Below, in pieces: positions 31,574 to 42,473 of a stretch of DNA of 64,000 bases. Within the stretch, counting starts at the first letter, position 1, and every line of letters starts with the position of its first letter. Below the pieces are notes generated by a model, which made no database searches, was not told where the DNA came from, and saw only the letters and a list, made by a program, of their open reading frames with translations. Origin of the DNA: Skeletonema tropicum (lineage: Eukaryota > Bacillariophyta > Thalassiosirophyceae > Thalassiosirales > Thalassiosiraceae); assembly GCA_037178625.1 (NCBI GenBank), contig CM074127.1:558001-622000 (forward strand), in the 5' to 3' direction. A program made the translations under genes and the position numbers.

Positions 31574-33430
31574 ATGAGTGGGAGGGACAATAACGGCTGG
31601 GATACAGCATCGGCTTTTAAGGAAGAATTTGGTTGGTTGTGCGCATCTGATAGCATTTCAGAGGAAAGGCTGCGCTGGATATTTCGCCATTACCAAAACT
31701 ATGGTGTTCTGAATGATGTGGATTATACATTCTTCCATCTGTTGTGCGCCAATAGCAGAGAGGACCTTACAGAGGGAATAATTCGATGTGTTCTCGAATA
31801 TCTTCCCGACGCTTTCAATGCTGCTGAACATAATGGGATGCTGCCACTCCACTATTCATGCAAATACAACGATACATTGACTCTGGGGATAACTCAGCTC
31901 CTCATCGATGCAGCCCCCGATTCTATTCGTCACGAAGACGATATGGGACGATTGCCTCTTCATTGCTTATGCGGTAACAGGAAAATTGATGAAACAAGAG
32001 CAATGAATATTTTGAAGTTACTTATCGAGAAGCACCCAGAATCAATCCGACATGCAAATATGTACGATGGGCAGCTGCCACTTCACTACGCATGCGATAA
32101 CGACAACATGACAATCGGTGTAATTCAACTCCTCATCGATGCTGCTCCTGATTCGGTTTGTCATGAAGACAATAATGGGTACTTGCCTCTTCATTTCGTA
32201 TGCACTAACAAACAATTCGATGACACAAAATCATTGGAAATTTTGAAGCTACTTCTCGAGAAGTATCCCGAATCAATTCGACATGCAGATCATGAAGGCT
32301 GTCTTCCAATTCACCTCGCTGCCACGTCGTCAAAACCACCAGAGTTTTGCCGCTTGTTGATCGAAGCATATCCCCTATCAGAGCGAATGGCTGGTCACGA
32401 GGGCATGCTGCCTCTTCACTGCGCCTGTGCGGGCAACACAGTCGCCACAGTCGATTTTTTGTACAATCTTTATCCAGATGGCATCAATCATTCGGCACCA
32501 AAAAACACAGGGCAATGGTATCCAATTCACTCCGCACTCTACGGTCTGAATCAAAGAGCTGATTCGGAAGCTGCTGTAGGTATTGTTAAATTCCTCCTCG
32601 GTTGCGATCCCAGGGTGAAATCGCAGAAGGTTGGAGGAATATTGCCTTCGCTTTTAATGGCTTGTTCTATGCAGTATCGTGATTCTAACATAGGGGCTGC
32701 AATTGAAGTTATCAAGGCAATTTATGACGTACACCCTGATGAGATCGAATTAGTTGCACGAATCATGAATATTATTGATATTCATGATCATGAACTGGAT
32801 CCACTAAATCAAGAATTGATGAATGCATTGATGAATAGACACCCATCGGTACAAGCATTCATCAATAACGAGCTGGTCTACTCTCATCAAGCCAAAGATC
32901 ACCTTCTCATGACGACGCCTGATCACAATGGACAACTCCCACTGCACACAGCGCTTCGAAATAATGTCAGGCTTGGCTCGATCAAGCTGCTAGTTGAAGG
33001 ACATCCTCCTGCTGTACTATCTCCCGATAATTGCGGTGCATTGCCCTTGCACATTGCCTGTGCGTATCACGAATCTGCTAGCGTTGTGCAGCATTTGGTT
33101 GAACTTGATGCAACGACTCTCGAAGCTTTGGATGAAGACGATAATACCGCCCTCCATTACGCGTGTCGTGGTGCAAAGTACGAGACGATAGCGCTGTTGC
33201 TAGAAAAGTATGATGCCGTATCGGTATCGAAGCGAAATGCTCAGGAGAAGCTTCCAATGGATCTTTTATGGGAAAGTAGTGAGGTCATCGATAGAGACAG
33301 TGTCGAGTATACTGGGAGTATCTTTCAGCTTGTGAAGGCTTATCCTGAGATCGTGATGAGTTGGATGAAATATGAAGCAGCAGGCCAAGTCGAAAGATTG
33401 CTCGCCCTACTCGGGACGATCGGGACATAA
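31574..33430 (+). CDS. Ankyrin-repeat protein, tandem paralogue 2
   Basis: Single exon, 618 residues, starting MSGRDNNGWDTASAFKEEFG. Ankyrin repeats run from about residue 85 to 560, with LPLHYSCKY, LPLHCLCG, LPLHYACDND, LPLHFVCTN, LPIHLAAT, LPLHCACAG, LPLHTALRN, LPLHIACAY and TALHYACRG cores. The final ~170 codons are near-identical in nucleotide sequence to paralogue 1. Its C-terminus extends about 20 residues beyond the MSWM end of the other copies. One substitution at the usual stop position (TGA or TAA to AAA) would explain this, since the following AAATATGAAGCAGCAGGCC sequence is non-coding in the others. No further domain is visible. Confidence 0.85.
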   Translation: MSGRDNNGWDTASAFKEEFGWLCASDSISEERLRWIFRHYQNYGVLNDVDYTFFHLLCANSREDLTEGIIRCVLEYLPDAFNAAEHNGMLPLHYSCKYNDTLTLGITQLLIDAAPDSIRHEDDMGRLPLHCLCGNRKIDETRAMNILKLLIEKHPESIRHANMYDGQLPLHYACDNDNMTIGVIQLLIDAAPDSVCHEDNNGYLPLHFVCTNKQFDDTKSLEILKLLLEKYPESIRHADHEGCLPIHLAATSSKPPEFCRLLIEAYPLSERMAGHEGMLPLHCACAGNTVATVDFLYNLYPDGINHSAPKNTGQWYPIHSALYGLNQRADSEAAVGIVKFLLGCDPRVKSQKVGGILPSLLMACSMQYRDSNIGAAIEVIKAIYDVHPDEIELVARIMNIIDIHDHELDPLNQELMNALMNRHPSVQAFINNELVYSHQAKDHLLMTTPDHNGQLPLHTALRNNVRLGSIKLLVEGHPPAVLSPDNCGALPLHIACAYHESASVVQHLVELDATTLEALDEDDNTALHYACRGAKYETIALLLEKYDAVSVSKRNAQEKLPMDLLWESSEVIDRDSVEYTGSIFQLVKAYPEIVMSWMKYEAAGQVERLLALLGTIGT

Positions 33431-33748
33431 CAGAAAAGAAGCGAAAGTTTGGTAAAGGTTGTTTAGACTCACTCATGCTTCCTGCACATGACTTGTTATG
33501 CATTGCCATGAAATCAAACAATTGGCTTCAATTCGAACTTTTCCACAGTAGATGCAATGATAATTGCGCTTATGTAGAGTTCGAACTCAGTCCTCATAGC
33601 TTCCCCTACATGTTTAGCTTTTCAACAGCTGCTCAAACAACATCATAATCTTCCTTGGCTCATCTTTTCCACCTCTTACATCCTCTCACACACTTTCTGA
33701 AACGGCATCCGAGTAACGAACGGCTTTATGGGATGTAACGCGCCCGCC
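33431..33748. other. Intergenic, no gene recognised
   Basis: Downstream flank of ankyrin paralogue 2. No supported feature. Confidence 0.3.
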
Positions 33749-34544
33749 CTAGCGTAATGGCCACTTATCTGGATGCTATTTCGGCCTTTTTGGTGGGAAT
33801 TTTCGGATATTTTTTTATCCGATATTTCAAAAAATATCCGATACATTTCTATCACTTGTAGTCCCTTGTAGACACTTTTGTATCGTCCACATACCTCAAT
33901 TTTGAATATAACACCTTACTGATTACTCTTATGTCCCTCATTCATCATCAATGCTATCAGAATACCCAATATTGCACATTATATAGCGTAGGATCACTTC
34001 AGGGTCGGGCCTCCAATTTGAGAATTTCATATTCAGACCTGTGCTTATCCACAGAGTCTATTTGCTCCTTCTTCCTTCCTTTCCTTTTTAAATAGTTGTT
34101 TGTAATCAAGTGTCTGGATGATCACCGATAGCTTGTTTATAATATGGAATTGGTACTTCAGAAAAGATCCAAGCTTTCATCTTTTTTCTTCATCTTTATT
34201 CTCACTCGACATCCAAATGTTGAATTCTTCATGCCTTGACGAATCTATTACCTCTCATGTATTTCTCTCGAGTTGCTCTTTCATGATGCTATTTAGTTAT
34301 TAGATGTCTATGTTGTATGTTAAGTATGTGTACGTTCACGATGATGATGATGTGTGATAAGTAGGAGACGATCCCACTTCCGTATTTTTGAGTACTTTCT
34401 CTTCTTTTGAGACACCATCTGCACTAAGTTACAGAATTAGATCATCCAGTATACGTAGGAACTACATACAGGCCTACGGTGAAAACCGGATATTTTTTCC
34501 GGATAAATTGGTAGGGCTGACCGGATAAGTGGCCATTATGCTAG
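33749..34544. mobile_element. ~0.8-kb non-autonomous element with 24-bp terminal inverted repeats
   Basis: The ends are CTAGCGTAATGGCCACTTAT (from 33749) and ATAAGTGGCCATTATGCTAG (to 34544). They match over ~24 bp with two mismatches, including CYGG at the inner end. Inside, short inverted motifs such as TCCGATATTT, AAATATCCGAT and CCGGATATTTTTTCCGG lie near both ends. No transposase frame is present, so it looks like a MITE-type insertion between ankyrin paralogues 2 and 3. Confidence 0.6.
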
Positions 34545-34689
34545 CCCGCCCACCACACATCGTCGTAATTGATGATTTCGAATTCTCTCTATCTCTACAA
34601 ATCGATGGGTTACTTTGAATTGAAGGACAGAGAGATTTATTTCATTGGGAAGATTCCTTCATCTCTAATATTGTTTACTCTCTACCAAG

Positions 34690-37343
34690 ATGAGTGAGAG
34701 TGATGATGACAGCTGGCAATCTGAATCTGCTGAGTTGCTGGCAGATGAATTGTATGAATGTTGTACATCTGACGGCCTTTCAAGGGAATTCCTACGAGAA
34801 ATAATTGAGCGTCACGAATTGACACCTCATCATGACAATGCAGTGAGCGATTACCAATTCTTCCAGGTGGCTTGCTGCAATGAAAAAATCACCGAGGGAA
34901 TAATTCAATATCTTCTCGAATATTTTCCTGACGCTGTCAATTATGCTGATGATGACGGGAGACTTCCACTCCACTATGCATGTGATAACGACAACATGAC
35001 AATCGGTGTAATTCAACTGCTTATCGATGCAGCTCCCGATTCTGTTCATCGTGAAGGCAATGACGGTAAAATGCCTCTTCATATCTTGTGCGCTAACACA
35101 GCATTGGAAGGAATAAAATCATTGGAAATTTTGCAGTTACTTCTCGAGAAGTGCCCTGAATCCATCCGACATGCAGATAATGAGACCTTTCTCCCTATTC
35201 ACATCGCTGCCATGATGTCGGAGTCAACAGATTTTTGCCGTTTGCTGATCGAAGCGTAACCAGGATCCGAGCGAATGGCTAATCACGCTGGCACCCGGAC
35301 AGGCACGCTGATGCCATTACATTCTGCGTGTGTGAAAAATTCTGTTGTCATGGTGGAATATTTGTACAATCTTTACCCAGATGCAATCGAACATGCAGCA
35401 ATAGACGGAATGTATCCTATTCACTTGGCAATTGCGAGCACATGTTTCAGGCTTGAAAATTATTTGGACGCAGTAGATGTTGTGAAATTCCTGCTGGGTT
35501 GCAATCCCAATGTAAAATTTCAGAAGCTAGAGGGACGGTCTCTGCTTGTCTGGGCTTGTCTTCAGAAGTACAATGATACAGACATAGGAGCTGTCATTGA
35601 AATCATCAAGGCAATTTATGATGCACATCCTGAATTCATTCGCGAGAAAGATAGTGAAGGCAACCTGCCTCTTCATTGCTTATGCAGAAGCAAATTGGAT
35701 GGCAAAGTAGTAGTGGCGATTTTGAATCTTCTTCTCGAAAAGTACCCGGAATCTATCCGACAAGCGAATAACGGAGGCACTCTTCCAATTCACTTTGCTG
35801 CTATAAGGTCAAAGTCACCCGAATTTTTGAGTGTGTTAATCAAAGCATATCCAGGGTCGGAGCGAATGGCTGGTCCCATGGATATGCTGCCTCTTCACTG
35901 CGCTTGCACGTACAACTCTGTCACTTCAGTAGAATATTTGTACAATCTTTACCCAGATGCAATCAATCATACAACTTCAGCAGGAGTGTATCCTATTCAC
36001 ATTGCAACTGGTGCGTTACGTGTAGATGTTGCGAAGTTTCTGCTGGGTTGTGATCCTAATGTAAAATTTCAGGAATTACAGGAAATGTCTCTGCTTGTCT
36101 GGGCTTGTCTTCAAAAGCACAGTGATACAAAGATAGGGCAGCTCTTGAAATCATTGAGTTGATTCTTGATGCACATCCTGAATTCATTCGCGTGGAAAAT
36201 GATGAGGGCGATTTCCCTCTTCATTTCTTATGCAGAAGCAAATTGGATGGAAAAGTGGTAGTGGCTATTTTGAAGCTTCTTCTAGAAAAGTATCCGGAAT
36301 CAATTCAACATGCAAATCATGAAGGCTGTCTTCCAATTCACCTTGCAGTCACAGTGTCACAGTCACCGGAATTTTGTCGTTTGTTAGTAGAAGCATATCA
36401 AGGATCTGAGAGGGTGGCTAATCACATGGGTATGCTCCCAATTCACCTAGCATGTTTGGGGAATAATGTCGCCACGATAGATTATTTGTACACACTCTAC
36501 CCAGATGCAGTCGACCGTGCAACAACGCAAGGTTTGTATTTGTATCCTATTCACATTGCAATCATGAAGGCGATACAAATAGAAGTATCCGACCAACAAG
36601 CTTCTGTTGATATTGTGAAATTCCTCCTCGGATGTGATCCCAGGGTCAAGTATCAGAAGTTTGACGGAAATATCTCTCTGCTTGCCTTGGTTTGTAATCA
36701 GGACTACAATGATACAAAAATTGGAACCGCTCTGGAAATGATCAAGGCACTTTATGATGCACACCCTGAAGAGATCGAAGACTCTGAAATTGTGACGAAT
36801 GTTCACAACTTTCATCCGGGATTACGAGCATTCATCAATAACGAGCTGGTCTATTCTCATCTATCCAAAGATAGGTATCTCTTGACAACACCCGGTGACA
36901 ATGGGCAACTCCCACTGCACACAGCGCTTCGAAACAATGTCAGGCTTGGCTCGATCAAGCTGCTGGTAGGAGGATATCCTACTGCTGTGCAATCTCCCGA
37001 TAATAGCGGCGCATTACCCTTGCACATTGCCTGTATGCATCACGAATCTGCTAGCGGTGTGCAGTATTTGATTGAACTTGATGAAAGTACCCTCGAAGCC
37101 ATGGATGAAGACAATAATACTGCTCTCCATTACGCGTGTCTTGGTGCAAAGTATGAGACGATAGCGCTGCTGCTAGAAAAGTATGACGCCGTATCTGTAT
37201 CGAAACGAAATGATTGGGAGGAGCTTCCAATTGATCTTTTGTGGGAAAGCATTGAGGTCGTCGATAGAGAAAGTGTCGAGTATACTGGGAGTATCTTTCA
37301 GCTTGTGAAGGCTTATCCTGAGATCGTGATGAGTTGGATGTAA
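34690..37343 (+). pseudogene. Ankyrin-repeat paralogue 3, disrupted by one nonsense and one frameshift change
   Basis: The frame starts at MSESDDDSWQSESAELLADE and reads ankyrin repeats to a TAA at 35257-35259. Paralogues have TAT (Tyr) there, in the motif IEAYPGSER. The same frame then continues (from 35275) through further LPLH repeats to ~36136. There a one-base loss in IG-AALEII-type sequence, as compared with paralogues, shifts reading into the frame of 36159-37343. That last segment carries the conserved C-terminus ending AYPEIVMSWM. Everything else aligns with paralogue 4, so the lesions look recent. Expression as two or three shorter proteins is possible but unlikely. Confidence 0.8.
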
Positions 37344-37976
37344 ATATGAAGCAGCAGGCCAAGTCGGAAGATTGCCCGCCTTACAGTCTCGGAACGGAAA
37401 TGAGAGGAAGAGGAAGTGTGTTATTGAATTTCCGACCATACTCATGCTGCATGCAAACTAGCTGGCACTAAAATTAACTATGCCATCATCACATACGCAA
37501 CCAAAGCCAACTACCACTACGGTGGCTCATACAAAAGCCCTGACCCATCCACCTACTATTTACAACAACTATTCGGGAGAGAAATCTGCTTCGGAAACGA
37601 TTCAGCCCGACTCAAGGCCTCTCCATCCACTTGCAATGAACACATCGGCCCATCCACCGCACAGTCCACAACGTCCCCTTCCAATCATTTCCACCAAACA
37701 TCCACCACTTTCCTCAACGATAGCCCTACCCCCTACCGCGTAACTCACGTGCGTAGCAAATAAATCTAAAAACGTGTATCTAAGCCCACGAACAAAAATT
37801 GGCGTGCGGCGGCTTCTCCCGGCTTTCGTGCTCTGATCCCTACCCATGTACAGCCCACGTACAGAAACGTTACATACATGACGCGACCACGCCACGCTAC
37901 ATAGCCGTAATGCAATTTTTACTCCCATTTGGGAGCAAAAACCGATTTTGCCTCCCACCGCTCCTCCACCTCAAAT
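37344..37976. other. Intergenic with a Pro/Thr/Ser-rich open frame of doubtful coding status
   Basis: The start of this interval repeats the downstream flank of the other ankyrin genes (ATATGAAGCAGCAGGCCAAG). An 87-codon frame at 37480-37743 is compositionally biased and has no motif, so I do not call it. Confidence 0.35.
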
Positions 37977-38405
37977 TTTTTGCTCCCATTATTACTGTGT
38001 CCACGCATCAAATTTATTTTTGCCAAATTTGACCTCGCTTGGCCAAATTTTACCATTTAAAATTTGGCCAAAATTTGCCCTTACAAATTTGACTTCTTTG
38101 TCCACGCACTGGTAAATTTTAAATTTTGCTTTTGCTGTGGTATTCTTTCTGAGGGGCATCGCCAGCCACGCGGGGCAGGCTGGTCATTTTTGAGAGAGGA
38201 AGCCCTCTTGCCCCCATTCTGTCTTCAGAAGGTCAAATTTGGAGGTCAAAAATGAAATTTCAAATTTGACCTCGGAGGGCAAAATTTGCCATCAGAGGTC
38301 AAATTTGAAATTTCAAATTTGACCAAGCGAGGTCAAATTTGGCAAAAATATGAAAAATTTGGAGGTCAAATTTGATGCGTGGACACAGTATTTGGGAGCA
38401 AAAAT
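37977..38405. repeat. Foldback element rich in CAAATTTG motifs
   Basis: The left arm (37977-38050) and right arm (38322-38405) are inverted. Shared blocks are TTTTTGCTCCCA, ACTGTGTCCACGCATCAAAT, and TTTTTGCCAAATTTGACCTC followed by GCTTGG. The middle contains many short CAAATTTGACC / GGTCAAATTTG inversions. Related TTTTTGCTCCCATTTGGGAG hairpins occur at ~37917 and ~39592, and a partial one at ~39811, so the family has several footprints here. Confidence 0.65.
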
Positions 38406-40082
38406 CGTCTCGGCGGAGTGTAGCCATTACTACACCAATACTACGCCGATCCCCTCCGTTCAAAGACCAATATTATTCCATTTGGTTAGTTTAGAGTGCA
38501 TCTGCAACTTGGGTTGGCCACATTCCATCCACTCGCCGAGATTGTAGGGGTGTCAAATCAGATGCATCGGTGTCGGTGGGCGGCTGACGAGGCGATTTTG
38601 AATAAAAAAATCACACATCTCACAAAAACATCCCCACCATGATGCATCACATGGCATTATTGGCCATGAAATAAAAAATAGCAACAACTCCAACATGCAG
38701 TCTGCCCCAAAATTTTGTGCTGGATCCATTTTTGAGGTCGGCGGGGCCTGAATATCAACGGATACAGCAGTATAACGACGTTAACACAATACAAGTATAT
38801 TCGGCACATTCGACATCACCAGAACCGGCCTCATATATTCACACCGACGCAAATACGATGCCATGAAGCAATAATAACTGTTACTATATACCCATGCCGA
38901 AGTAATGGTGACTTGGTGGCCGCTGCATTGCCCACTGAATTGAGAACATCACGCATTCGCTGCGCAGCGGCATGTGTATGGAGAGCATGCCGATCACCCA
39001 CTTGGCCGCTGTGTGTGGAGCAACAATCAATGCATTGAAGTAAAAAAACATCAACCCTCGTCCCAACCACATAATAAGTGGCAAATGGTGTGATATTCCT
39101 GGCAGATAATGACACATACCTCCCCCAAACACTATGTCAGAGAAGTAAGTTCATAACAATAACCAGAGGGCACATAATCAATAAAACAGAGAGCAATTAA
39201 TCATTTCAAGTAGCCAAAGATGCCCCAAAACCGTTATGTATGTGTATTGAGTGAAATGGAAGCGTATTATGAAGTGTATCACTCCTGACATGGCCAAAGT
39301 AGAGTATAATTAAGTGTAATATGATGATTTTATGCACCTAATGGTGAGTATTATTTCTCTTTATAGACAACGATTCATAGCAAGCCCTACCGGAATTAAA
39401 CAGCCAATGATATTAGCTTTGGGATAATAATCGCATCATAGGTGTATCCGTTTCGTGTGTGGCGTTAGGGGTGTAGGAGCAGAGGTCATCATGGAGAACA
39501 TCCTGTTGAGACAAGAATTGGAGGCGAGGAGGGGAAAGAGGCGAGAGTAACAGAGGTCCCGTAGAAATTGCACGTAGGAATTGGTTCAATTTTTTTGCTC
39601 CCATTTGGGAGTAAAAAATCAGCCAATTTTGTTGAAGTCAAAAACACGTCGATCATGATCATGCCATGCCCTACCAAAGGCACTTATGGCACTGTAGTGG
39701 CCAAATATGAACTCAAATATTTTAGGCGATGGTATTAGCCAAATTTTATTGTGCCGGCACTAGCTGTAAGTCCACTGGAACCCTCCATACTAATGTGCTG
39801 GAAAGTGCCATTTTTGCTCCCATTTTCGCTCCCATTTTGGGCTGCATTACGGATAGCGCTAGAGCTCGTCAGATTTCCGCAATGACTCTAAAGCTTTGTC
39901 GAAGCTTGGATAAAAATAATAATAACTTAAAAAATTACTCAATCCACTTCCATCGCATGATGTATTATTCTTATTCTGTATTCTGGTTACTAAAGCGATG
40001 GTTACTTTGAATTGAAGGACAGAGAGACTTATTTCATTAGGAAGATTCATCCATATCTAATATTTTTTATTCTCTACCAACG
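38406..40082. other. Intergenic; the last ~90 bp duplicate the upstream region of paralogue 3
   Basis: No gene is seen. The sequence from GGTTACTTTGAATTGAAGGA (~39998) to the ATG at 40083 closely matches that before the ATG at 34690 (~34607). Promoter-proximal sequence was therefore included in the tandem duplication. Confidence 0.6.
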
Positions 40083-42128
40083 ATGAGTGATGACAGCTGG
40101 CAATCAACTTCGCTGGCGGTTGAACTGTTTGAATGTTGCGCATCTGACGGCCTTTCAGAGGAATGCATACGCGGTATAATTGAGCGTCACGAATTGACAC
40201 CCCATCATAATAATACAGTGAGCAGCTATCGATTCTTTCGGTTGGCGTGCTGCAATGAAAAAAACACCGAGGGAGTAATTCAAATCCTTCTTGAATATTT
40301 TCCCGACGCTGTCAATTATGCTGATGATGATGGGCTACTACCACTCCACTATGCATGTAATAACGATGACATGTCCCTCGGTGCAATTCAACTGCTCATC
40401 GATGCAGCCCCCGATTCTGTTCATCGTAAAGTTGATGGCGGTAATACGCTTCTTCATATCTTGTGCGCTAACTCAGCATTGGAAGAAAGAAAAGTATTCA
40501 AAATGTTGAAGCTACTTCTCGAGAAGTGCCCTGAATCGGTTCGACATCAGAATAATGAAGGCCAACTTCCAATTCACGTCGCTGCCATGACATCGAAATC
40601 AACTAAAAATTTGAGTGTGTTAATCGAAGCGTATCCAGGATCCGAGCGAATGACTGACCACATGGGTATGCTTCCAATCCATTATGCATGCATCTTTGGT
40701 CGTGTCGCCACTGTAGAATATTTATATAAACTTTACCCGGATGCAATCGTACATGCAACAGAAGAAGGAATGTATCTTATTCACATCGCCATTGGGGCGC
40801 TGCGTGCAGATGTCGTGAAGTTTCTGCTGGGTTGCAATCCCAATGTAAAATTTCAGAAGCACGGGGGACGGTCTCTGCTTATCTCGGCTTGTCTTGTGGA
40901 GTACGATTCAAAAATTGGGGATGCTGTTGAAATGATCGAGGTAATTTATGATGCTCATCCTGAATTCATTCGTGAGGAAGATAGTGAAGGCGAGCTGCCT
41001 CTTCATTGTTTGTGTTTGAACAAAGAATTCGATGGAGATGAAGCATGTGAATTTTTGAAGCTATTCCTAGAGAGATATCCTGAATCCATTCATCACGCCA
41101 ACAATAGAGGCCATCTCCCTATTCACCTCGCTTCACAAGTGTCAAAGTCACCAGAGTTTTGCCGTGTGTTAATCGAAGCGTATCCAGGATCTGAGCGAAT
41201 TGCTGATCGCATGAATACGTTTCCAATCCACTTAGCGTGCACGGGTGCTTCTGTCACCACAGTAGAATACTTGTACAATCTTTATCCAGATGCTATCGAC
41301 CATAGAACAGCAATAGGACTTTATCCAATTCACGGCGCAATTGCCACATGGATGACAAAAAGAAATATAGCTGATCAGGAAGCTGCTGTTGATATTGTGA
41401 AATTCCTGCTAGGTTGCGATCCCAGGGTGAAGTTGCAGAAGGTTAGTAATGGAAAATTGTCTCTGCTTGCCTGGGTTTTTTATCTCAACTTCAATGACGA
41501 CAATATAGGGTCAGCTCTGGAAATCATCAAGGCAATTTATGACGTACACCCTGAAGAAATCGAATCGAGTGAAATGTCGGGCCTTATTCTCAGATGTCAT
41601 TCACGAGTACTAGCATTCATCTCTAGTCAACTAGTCTATTCTCGTCAAGCCCGCAACTCCCGTCTAATATCAACACCTGGTGACAATGGGCAACTCCCAC
41701 TACACGCAGCGCTTCGAAATAATGTCAGGCTTGGCTCGATCAAGCTGCTGGTAAAAGGATATCCTCCCGCTGTACAATCTCCCGATAATAGCGGCGCATT
41801 ACCCTTGCACATTGCCTGTGCGCATCACGATTCTGCTAGTGTTGTACAGTATTTGATTGAACTTGATGAAAGTAGTCTTGAAGCCATGGATGAGGAGAAT
41901 AATACTGCTCTCCATTACGCGTGTCGTGGTGCAAAGCTCGAAACAATAGCGCTGCTGTTGAGAAAGTATGATGCCATATCGGTATCGAAACGAAATGCTC
42001 AGAAGAAGCTTCCGATTGATCTTTTGTTGGAAAGCAATGAGGTCGTCGATAGAGAAAGTATTGAATATACGGGGAGTATCCATCAGCTTGTGAAGGCTTA
42101 TCCTGAGATCGTGATGAGTTGGATGTAA
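40083..42128 (+). CDS. Ankyrin-repeat protein, tandem paralogue 4
   Basis: Single intact exon, 681 residues, the longest undisrupted member. The N-terminus (SLAVELFECCASDGLSEECI) matches paralogue 3. Ankyrin-type cores LPLHYACNN, LPIHVAAM, LPIHYACIF, LPLHCLCLN, LPIHLAS, FPIHLACTG, YPIHGAIA, LPLHAALRN, LPLHIACAH and TALHYACRG are spread over residues ~75-610. The C-terminus is the common IHQLVKAYPEIVMSWM type. Upstream and downstream flanks also match paralogue 3. No membrane, signal or catalytic motif is present. It probably acts as a soluble protein-interaction scaffold. Confidence 0.86.
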   Translation: MSDDSWQSTSLAVELFECCASDGLSEECIRGIIERHELTPHHNNTVSSYRFFRLACCNEKNTEGVIQILLEYFPDAVNYADDDGLLPLHYACNNDDMSLGAIQLLIDAAPDSVHRKVDGGNTLLHILCANSALEERKVFKMLKLLLEKCPESVRHQNNEGQLPIHVAAMTSKSTKNLSVLIEAYPGSERMTDHMGMLPIHYACIFGRVATVEYLYKLYPDAIVHATEEGMYLIHIAIGALRADVVKFLLGCNPNVKFQKHGGRSLLISACLVEYDSKIGDAVEMIEVIYDAHPEFIREEDSEGELPLHCLCLNKEFDGDEACEFLKLFLERYPESIHHANNRGHLPIHLASQVSKSPEFCRVLIEAYPGSERIADRMNTFPIHLACTGASVTTVEYLYNLYPDAIDHRTAIGLYPIHGAIATWMTKRNIADQEAAVDIVKFLLGCDPRVKLQKVSNGKLSLLAWVFYLNFNDDNIGSALEIIKAIYDVHPEEIESSEMSGLILRCHSRVLAFISSQLVYSRQARNSRLISTPGDNGQLPLHAALRNNVRLGSIKLLVKGYPPAVQSPDNSGALPLHIACAHHDSASVVQYLIELDESSLEAMDEENNTALHYACRGAKLETIALLLRKYDAISVSKRNAQKKLPIDLLLESNEVVDRESIEYTGSIHQLVKAYPEIVMSWM

Positions 42129-42473
42129 ATATGAAGCAGCAGGCCAAGTCGAAAGATTGCCTGCCCTAACAGTCTCGGAACGAAGTGAGAGGAAGAGAAA
42201 TTTTGGTGTGTGTGCGTCCCGTTCTCTCCAGAGAGGTAGGGAGAAGAATCTGGCTTAAATCGCTCTCAGTAATTCCCATAAGTATCTTACTTTTGAACAG
42301 CTGCCTGCTCCATCAACCACTATAATTTTTTATCAGTAATTGAGATTTCGCTTCTACAGTACGTTGATAACCAAGCGTGACTAAAGTCGAAGAAAACTTT
42401 GAAAGACACCCATCTCATTCCTTCGAAAAATCCACCATCAGCCCACCCCAATTATTACCAATGCATAAACACC

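Noticed and set aside
37480..37743. 87-codon Pro/Thr-rich frame.
   Set aside because: Composition-driven, no conserved motif and no relatives in the other ankyrin flanks.
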